Positions 30,581 through 36,807 of a stretch of 36,807 bases of DNA are shown in pieces. The stretch's first letter is position 1, and every line of letters starts with the position of its first letter. The notes beneath the pieces were generated by a model. It was not told where the DNA came from and searched no databases. It saw only the letters and a list, made by a program, of their open reading frames with translations. The DNA lies in NCBI GenBank assembly GCA_900155495.1, contig FTLJ01000588.1:1-36807 (forward strand). The letters are read 5' to 3'. This stretch comes from Porogramme epimiltina (lineage: Eukaryota > Basidiomycota > Agaricomycetes > Polyporales > Polyporaceae). The position numbers and the translations under genes are program-made.

Positions 30581-33489
30581 TCATGACGTGCTGGTCGCGT
30601 ATAGCTTGACGACGCCGTCCGCGCCCGCGCTGGCCATGATCGGCAGCGACGGGTGGAACTCGACGTCGAGCACGCCCTCGCGCGCCTTTTCTCGGTGCGT
30701 CGTGCTCTCCTGGATGCACGCGCGCGAGCCGAGGATGTCCCAGAAGCGCACCGAACAGTCGTGGCTGCCCGACACGAGCGCAAACCCGGGTGCGTCGATG
30801 GACAGCGAGGTGACCGCGTCGAGGTGGGCAAGCATGGAATGCGTGCATTGCCCTGCAGGGTGACGTGGCGGTGCCTCAGCAAAAGTTGCGCCTTGCAGAA
30901 GTAGCGAATGAACCCACCGGTGACGATGTCGAAGATGCGTATATGCTTGTCCTCGTGTCCGGCGATAAGCAGCGGCATAGTAGGGTGGGACACAATGCTG
31001 TTTGCCTGTGCGGAGATGGAGTCGTCTGTCCCAAATACGTCAGCATTCCTGATTCCACGCAGGAGAAGCCACAGCCACTCACCACCGTCAACTGGATCGA
31101 CCTGGAACTTGGACAGCTCCTTCCCAGTCTCAATGTCGAAGATCTTAATGACGGCATTGCGGTATCCGACAGCGACCTTCTTGAGGTCAGTCTTGATGGC
31201 CTCTACAGCCGTAGCGCCGGGGTGGTCGCCCTCGGGGCTGAGGTCTGAAGCGATCTCCAGGCCGTCGTACGACCACGACAGCTTTAGCGACCCGCCGCCC
31301 GAAGGTCCCGAGACGTCCCAGACCTTGACTGAGCCCTCCGCGCCGCAGCTAATAAGCGTGCTCTCGTCTCGTGCAAGCGCCAAATCCCATACAGCGTCCG
31401 TGTGGCCGATCAGCTCACCCCTCGCCCGTGTGGAGTCATACGGTGCGTATGTCGTGTGCGACGGCACAGGCAAGGCCCAAATCCGGATGGACGAATCCAA
31501 GGACGCGGAGTAGAGAAGTCCCTTCGCAGGCGAGTGGACCAAGCGAGTGATCGCGGCAGAGTGTCCACGCAACGTGAGCTGGGGTTCAACTTCTGTCGTT
31601 GGGCGGGATCTGTTATTGAACTCAGTCTCATGGAAAACAGACGAAAGAAGCATGGGGGAGACGCACGCAGACGACGCCAGACTGGCGACATCAACACGCC
31701 AGATCTTCACGGTACTGTCGTCGCCTGCGCTTGCAAGGCAAAGCTCCGTCGGATGGAAAGCGAGAGCACGGACGGCATCGAGATGACTAGGGAATAAGTT
31801 AGTTTTCCAGGCTTCAGGAAGAGCAGGCTCTAAGGCGGGTCACGAGACTAACTTCCGGAGTGTCCTCTTGGCCTTCCAAACTTTCGTGCCCTCTCCCTCG
31901 CCCATGACACTTGAGTCTTCATCGTCCACATCCGCATCCTCGTCCTTGCCCTCATCGTCGTCCTCCCTAGCACGCCGCTCCCATGCGCCAGCGCCGCTAA
32001 TCGAGCTGCTGAGCTGGTGACGAGCTTGTTCCGAGCCCTCCTGCGATAAGCGGAACCTCTCTTTCCAGTCACCGCCGTCGTCGGATAGCGGCTGGTCGGG
32101 TTCATCCCTATCCTTAGTTTCACCTGGGAAAGCGGGCTGGGAACCTTGAGGTGGCTGCTGCTGGCCCTGCTGGCCGAGGCCTGCGGACGGCTGTCCTGAC
32201 TGCTGGTTCAACACGCCGGGACCCGTGAGGCTAGGGCGATCCAAGGGGTTCGACTGGGGCGCGGCCGGAGCAGTTGAAGGTCCGGACATCATACCCATGC
32301 CGTTCATCATGTTGAATTCCTTGCCGGCTTCAGGCATGGCTTTCCGCGGCCGGCCGTTGTATGCCATCTGGTCGAATTGGGGGACATTGGGAAGCTGAAG
32401 CGGGAGGGAAGCGTTCGCGAGAAGTGCGCGATTAGGAAGGGGATTCATGGCCTGTGGGGACGTCAGGTATGACACTTCTTGAAGACACCTGGAAGTGGAC
32501 TGTAGCAATATTCCGGAGGAATTGAAGGTGGAACTTACTGTTTCAAGAAGTCTCTGCTACGGGCTCTGCTCTTGGGATCACGGCCGGGGGGTGGCTTGCC
32601 CATTGTGCCTACCGTAGCAGCATTGGGATTCGCCCCTCCCCACCCTGTGCCGCTTATCCACGTCTGCGTGCGACTAGGAGGACCACCCGAGGCGGCGCCG
32701 TTGGGCATTGAGCCAACTGACATGCGGTCGGGCGGCAGCGGCGAATCTAAAAACGAGTAAATAATGTGTCCCGACGCGTGTCGCACGACACCCCGACACG
32801 TACCTTCGCTCCTTGGCGAGCTACCACTGCTCGCGTCATCCTTCTGAGACGAGAGTGCGACCTGAGACTGCAATGTGGCGAGCTTCGCGGGCGGGACAGC
32901 TTGCGCGGCGGACTGGGAAAGCTGCTTGGAGCTGCAGGCGCGACACGTCAGGGCGGGGCGCGAGTGCGGGCGATGGCGACGACGGCCGCGTACCGTTCAA
33001 CCCGGAGGGCGTACTCGAGCATCTTGATTCGGCGCATGAGGTCCAGCTTCACATTGTCGAACGAGCGGCGTTCGCCCTCGAGGAGTGCAATGCGGGCCTG
33101 GGCGGCGCAGGCGGGGTGGGGGCAGCGTGAGCGGCGTCGGTCGCGTCGCGGCGGGGATGCATACAACGAGCAACGAAGAGACTCACCCGCATTTCTGCCC
33201 TCTCAATCTCCCACTCGTTTCTGTCGCGCTCGTACCGTCGCCATTCGGTCTGGAGGAAGTGAAGGACGCTGGAGAGTGTGTAGTCCTGGCCGCTCTGCGG
33301 TGGAAGGGGTATTTCGGAGGGCTGGGGCCCCAGTTGCTGCTGAGGGCCGGCGGGGCCCTGCTGCTGCAGCTGGCCGGAGGGTTTGGGGGCTACAAGTGCG
33401 CCCAGCATGGGGAGTTGGATGGGAGTGTGAGGGACGGGATTTTGTGGTGGGGGTTTCGAGTTGATTCGCAGCGCGGCGCCGTTGATCAT
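30581..33489 (-). CDS. Striatin, STRIPAK scaffold protein (PRO11/StrA type), 820 aa
   Basis: Eight exons on the minus strand: 33489-33187, 33097-32994, 32931-32804, 32746-32539, 32488-31853, 31786-31083, 31025-30918 and 30852-30581; total 2,463 nt in frame. A Pro/Gln-rich start is followed by the striatin N-terminal region: DYTLSSVLHFLQTEWRRYER (about 69-88, including the caveolin-binding-like motif) and a coiled coil through MRRIKMLEYALRVER (to about 136). The conserved DFLKQCLQEVSYLTS (about 243-257) comes next, then an acidic linker (REDDDEGKDEDADVDDEDSS). The C-terminal half is a WD40 propeller from about 458 (HLDAVRALAFHP, DDSTVKIWRV, HTDAVWDLALA, HEDKHIRIFD, AHLDAVTSLSID, HDCSVRFWDI). 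Striatin holds PP2A-A/C, a GCK kinase, Mob3 and STRIP in the STRIPAK complex, which controls hyphal fusion and fruiting-body development in fungi. The start at 33489 gives a family-like N-terminus. Confidence 0.95.
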
Positions 33490-33992
33490 TCTGTCCTGTT
33501 TGGCACAAACAACGTGAACGCGGTCGCTCCCTCGCGCCTGGCCGCCGCTGGTCGTCCCTCGCTGCTGCCCGCCGCGTTCTCCTCGTGCGCCGTCGTCGTC
33601 GACGGCCTGGTTGGCGTTCAGGGGATGCCCGACGCCTCGCTCGCCGCCATTCCAATTATTTCCTACCGCCTCCTGCCTCGTTTTCCTCAAACCGCACTTT
33701 TTACGTAAACGCCACCAAACGCCCTTCCGCTCGCATCGCCCCGTGTCTCGAGCTAAACAGGGCTGACAGCTCTCCGCGAAGGCTATATAGTTCGACAAAC
33801 CTTCCGTGGGTACAAATGTGTGCATGCCATTTCCGTTAATAACATAGAAGTGCTCGACAATCACAAAGTCACAAGAAAATCCGGACGAACGACAGCACTA
33901 TCCGATGTATGTCCTATATCACTACGTAGTACAGATATGGCTCCTCGTGGTCATCACAACTGTTCTCATGTGCACGAATCATGAATAGGATA
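33490..33992. promoter_or_regulatory. Intergenic: striatin promoter and 3' end of the GAT-EH gene
   Basis: 503 bp between the striatin start and the upstream gene's stop, both on the minus strand. The high-coordinate part is AT-richer (3' UTR). The half next to striatin is GC-rich and likely promoter. No coding sequence is supported. Confidence 0.55.
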
Positions 33993-36807
33993 CTATGTGG
34001 TGGGTGAGGCGATTAACTCGTAAGGGGGAGGCGGAGTATCGGACCGAACGTCATCGTCAACGTCGTCTGGCAGTCGGACAGTCGTGGGGTCAGTGGCAGG
34101 AACGGTAAGTGGCGAAAGAGGCTGTTGCTGGGACGGCGGTCTAGACTGGGCTTCGGCAGATGTCCTTTGTGAGGAAGTTGTCTGTCGAGCGGGCTCGCTA
34201 TTGTGCCTCTGAGGTGGACGGTCGGGACGTGGGGACGGTGGGGGAGGGGTTTGGAGAACGGATGTTGGAAGGTCTTTTCCTGCAAGCTTCTGTCGGATGA
34301 GGTGCATGGCAATCGCGAAGTCTTCCCGGGTGAGGCGACCATCGTGCTCGGAATCAGCAAGGTCCCTGTGAGTACACTATGTTAGCCATGTATCTGTGAC
34401 AGTGGTACCAGGGGTTTACCAGATGGTAGCCATTACAGCATTGGGTAACTTCGCTCTAGCGAAAAACGGCACGGCAACGTCAGACGTAAGGTATCCTTGT
34501 CTAGTCGTGTCCAGCTGGTCAAAGAACCCATCGTATCGACCCCTCTCCTGGGTATCGATGTCCCATTGCCCTATAGTAGTTGGCTGGACTGGAGCATACT
34601 CGGATGGAGGCCCTCCCGGAAGAGGAGACATGGGGAAGGGTTGTGACGGAAGGAGGCTCGGGGAAGGCGGGTGTGAGTTGAGTCCGGATAGGTAAGGCGT
34701 ACTCCGTGAGGGCCGCAAGGCGGGAAGGCCAGCTGGTGCTTTTAGTCGCATACGATCTTCGCTGGCTGTTGGGGAATGGGCCACCGTTATCCTAGAGCTT
34801 CCCGCACGGGGTTGCATGTCGTCTGCGATGCCTGTATACGCGTCATCTTCGTGGGGTGATACACCAGGTAGAAGCCCAGGCGGAAGTGTAGTTGGTATAT
34901 GTTGGCCGTCCTTTCTCATCTTCATGAGATGCATGGCCACGCCAAACTCTTCGCGCGTTAGGAACCCTTTATGGCCTACATCCACGAGGTCCCTACAGAC
35001 ACAGATTTAGATTTCAGGCTCTCTGTATAAGTGGTGATCATACCATATTCGCCCAGCTGCGCTTGTTGATATACCATTTTGGCACATATACGCACGCGCA
35101 GCCTCCCCTTTGGCCCTCCCCTTGTTTCGTGGGTCCAATGTTGAAAATACGTGATCCGCCTGCACTTTCATCGCTGGAGAGATATCCCAACCAGGCCCTG
35201 GCGTTGGTCCGGGGGGTCGAGTGGCGGGATGTCGGGGCGGTGGTTGGTCGGCGAAGGGAGATCCGGTCTTCTGGGGCTGGGGCGTGGTCCTCGATGGATG
35301 AACAGGAGGTTTCACTGAAAGATTCTGTTGTGAGCTGGATGGGGTAGGTGTATAACGTGCGGCCTCATTGTATATATGCGGCGGCAATGACGAGGGAACG
35401 GAAGAGATTCTCCCAGTCATGAGACCTTGGATGAGATACATCGCAACAATGAAATCCGAGACATCTAGGAAACCGCGTTGGCGTGTGTCTGCCAGATTCC
35501 TACAGCGACCGTAGCTTCAGCACATATCATTTATGGTTGACGGTAGCACCGTACCATACTGAGGAGAGCGTATTCAAAGGAAGTTTTGATTTCATGAAGA
35601 CTTCTCGAGCTTGTTGGCCTAAAGCAGGTGAGTGGTGGAAAATCGATTCGTGGCGTAGGACATACCTCCCAGGAAACCATTTTGAGCGCCGGATGCTTTG
35701 AATATCTTCCTGAACTTGGCCTTGTCATGCGAGGTCAAGGGCGGAAGGGAGCCAAACACCTCGCCCGAGGAAGGCCCAGCGGTAGGACCCGAGGAGATCG
35801 GAGATATGTTCTCAAGTACAGCCAACGGTCCCGCTGCATGACATCAGCACAGGCTCATGCACGGCAACGTAACAACCAGAAAGCTTACGTTGCTTGACCA
35901 GATCCTCGCTCACCACTGCGCCTGTCTGTGCATGACCTATCAGACGCAGAGCAACGCCAACCCCCTGCCTATCCAGCAAGCCGTCTTTGCTGTCTACACT
36001 CGCAATCTCCCAAATTCTTGCGAGAGCATCGGGGGCCAAGTTAGAGGCACTGAATATTCGGGTTGCGGTCTGTGGGTTGATTTTCCCCGTCTGCTCGGGG
36101 TCACCTGTAGTGAAAACCCAGTCGATAAGTGGAGCTTCTTCGGAGGATGGGTTGTACTCGGAGACAGCCGTCAACGCCTGTATCTACATGTACATAACCG
36201 AAGTCATAAGACTGTGTCCGCACATACAATGCGCATGCACTCACTAGACGTTCCGTCTTCAAACGTTCCTCGGCCTCTTGCTCAATGGCGATACGCTCGA
36301 GGTCATCATACATCCTCAAACATTCTGTTAGCTGCTCATGGGCACCCAGTAGTGCAGCAAGAAGCTGCTCTTGCGTGGTCTCTTCGAGTGATCTTGCTGT
36401 GTGTCGCGATTTTTCAGCCTCCGTGGTGGCCCATGGGATTTGCGAGCCGATGAGCTCATGGGATGCCCGAGCGCGCCCAAGGAGTTCCTAGGCCCGCGTA
36501 TCGGACTTGGAACGCAGGACAAAGAACAAGCGAGTAAATAACGCACCTTGGTGATCTCATTCCTCAGCTCCTGCGGCTTGGCATAAACTAGGACCTCGTT
36601 CAGGAGCTCGGCGTTGCCGCGGCCAACCTTGCAGACGTTGAAGAGGCGCTGCACGTCGTCCTCGGGAGATATTACGGCATTTTGCGGCGAGGGGGGTGTG
36701 GGCACAGGGGGCCCCGGGTGGGGCGTGAGGAAGGAGGGGGCGTGGGGATGGGGTGAGGGGCCGTCTGGAGGTAAGAGGATCATGCGGAGAGAGTGGATGG
36801 TTGAGGG
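33993..36807 (-). CDS. Probable fusion adaptor: LSB5-like GAT domain joined to four EH domains with C-terminal PPPY; 5' end beyond the window
   Basis: Minus-strand exons: 36807(partial)-36547, 36487-36245, 36177-35889, 35833-35666, 35618-35555, 35499-35044, 34992-34420 and 34365-33993, all in one frame. The first two encode DDVQRLFNVCKVGRGNAELL, PQELRNEITKELLGRARA, SHELIGSQIPWATT, EEQLLAALLGAHEQL-like helices and YDDLERIAIEQEAEERLK, the GAT region of fungal LSB5 (VHS-GAT, ubiquitin- and Las17-binding). A GTGAGT donor and GATACAG acceptor then lead in phase 0 into EH1. EH1-EH4 each carry the pocket Trp (IWEIAS, VWNLAD, IWDLVD, IWDLAD), separated by Pro/Ser linkers. The end is Pro-rich with TPPPPYELIASPTT. 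There is no coiled coil and no UBA. In the paralog EH1 opens with MSKF; here the aligned residues are VSEY, so the initiator Met is missing. Alternative: a separate EH gene starting with a 9-nt exon ATGCGCATT at 36236-36228. Fusion is favoured but not proven. Confidence 0.75.
34020..34034 (-). other. PPxY motif (PPPPY) near the C-terminus of the GAT-EH protein
   Basis: These five codons, nine residues before the end of the protein, encode PPPPY followed by Glu-Leu. PPxY is the standard ligand of WW domains, including those of the Rsp5/Nedd4 ubiquitin ligase that ubiquitinates endocytic adaptors and cargo in fungi. The motif is seen directly. The partner is inferred. Confidence 0.7.

Noticed and set aside
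36172..36174. TTG as start codon of the second EH protein
   Set aside because: Eukaryotic initiation at TTG is improbable, and a consensus acceptor lies immediately upstream in the right phase, so this is an internal exon.

Overview
The window is nuclear DNA from a filamentous basidiomycete, probably an agaricomycete. The evidence is GC-rich, densely packed genes split by many introns of about 47-120 nt with GTRNGT donors, branch points like CTAAC/CTGAC and YAG (sometimes AAG) acceptors, fungal-type proteins (PDE1, MBF1, Met8, striatin, Ede1-like), and no bacterial-style operons. No transposon, CRISPR array, rRNA or tRNA was found. I rebuilt exon chains by hand. Every multi-exon model below keeps frame across all junctions, and total coding lengths are divisible by three.

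Layout, left to right: 3' part of a YME2/RNA12 mitochondrial inner-membrane protein (+, 147-1274); calcineurin-like metallophosphoesterase (-, 1505-2415); FG-repeat nucleoporin (-, 3381-7373) divergent from gamma-tubulin (+, 7621-9552); MBF1 transcription coactivator (-, 10054-10994); MET8 siroheme synthase (-, 11514-12347) divergent from a tetraspanin-like membrane protein (+, 13126-14134); about 2.4 kb without a supported gene; a cytochrome P450 (+, 16601-18911); V-ATPase subunit H (-, 19213-21057) divergent from mitochondrial ribosomal protein mL46 (+, 21256-22319); an Ede1/Eps15-like endocytic scaffold with three EH domains, coiled coil and UBA (+, 22728-27679); class II cAMP phosphodiesterase PDE1 (+, 28655-30184); striatin, the STRIPAK scaffold (-, 30581-33489); and a second EH-domain gene (-, 33993 to the right edge).

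Most genes are unrelated housekeeping genes. The two EH genes are paralogs that share intron positions and lie 6.3 kb apart. The second has no initiator ATG where its paralog starts, and it splices in frame from exons encoding an LSB5-like GAT domain. This suggests a GAT + four-EH + PPxY fusion adaptor. The first EH protein carries seven (I/V/L)xxQxTG motifs of the kind phosphorylated by Ark1/Prk1 actin-patch kinases. These look like two differently wired ubiquitin-reading endocytic scaffolds from one duplication.

The other striking result is splicing into very small exons. MBF1 needs a 2-nt exon (10786-10787) and the tetraspanin needs a 4-nt exon (13866-13869) to restore the frame and, for MBF1, the conserved family sequence. 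These two microexons and the GAT-EH fusion are the observations most worth testing.
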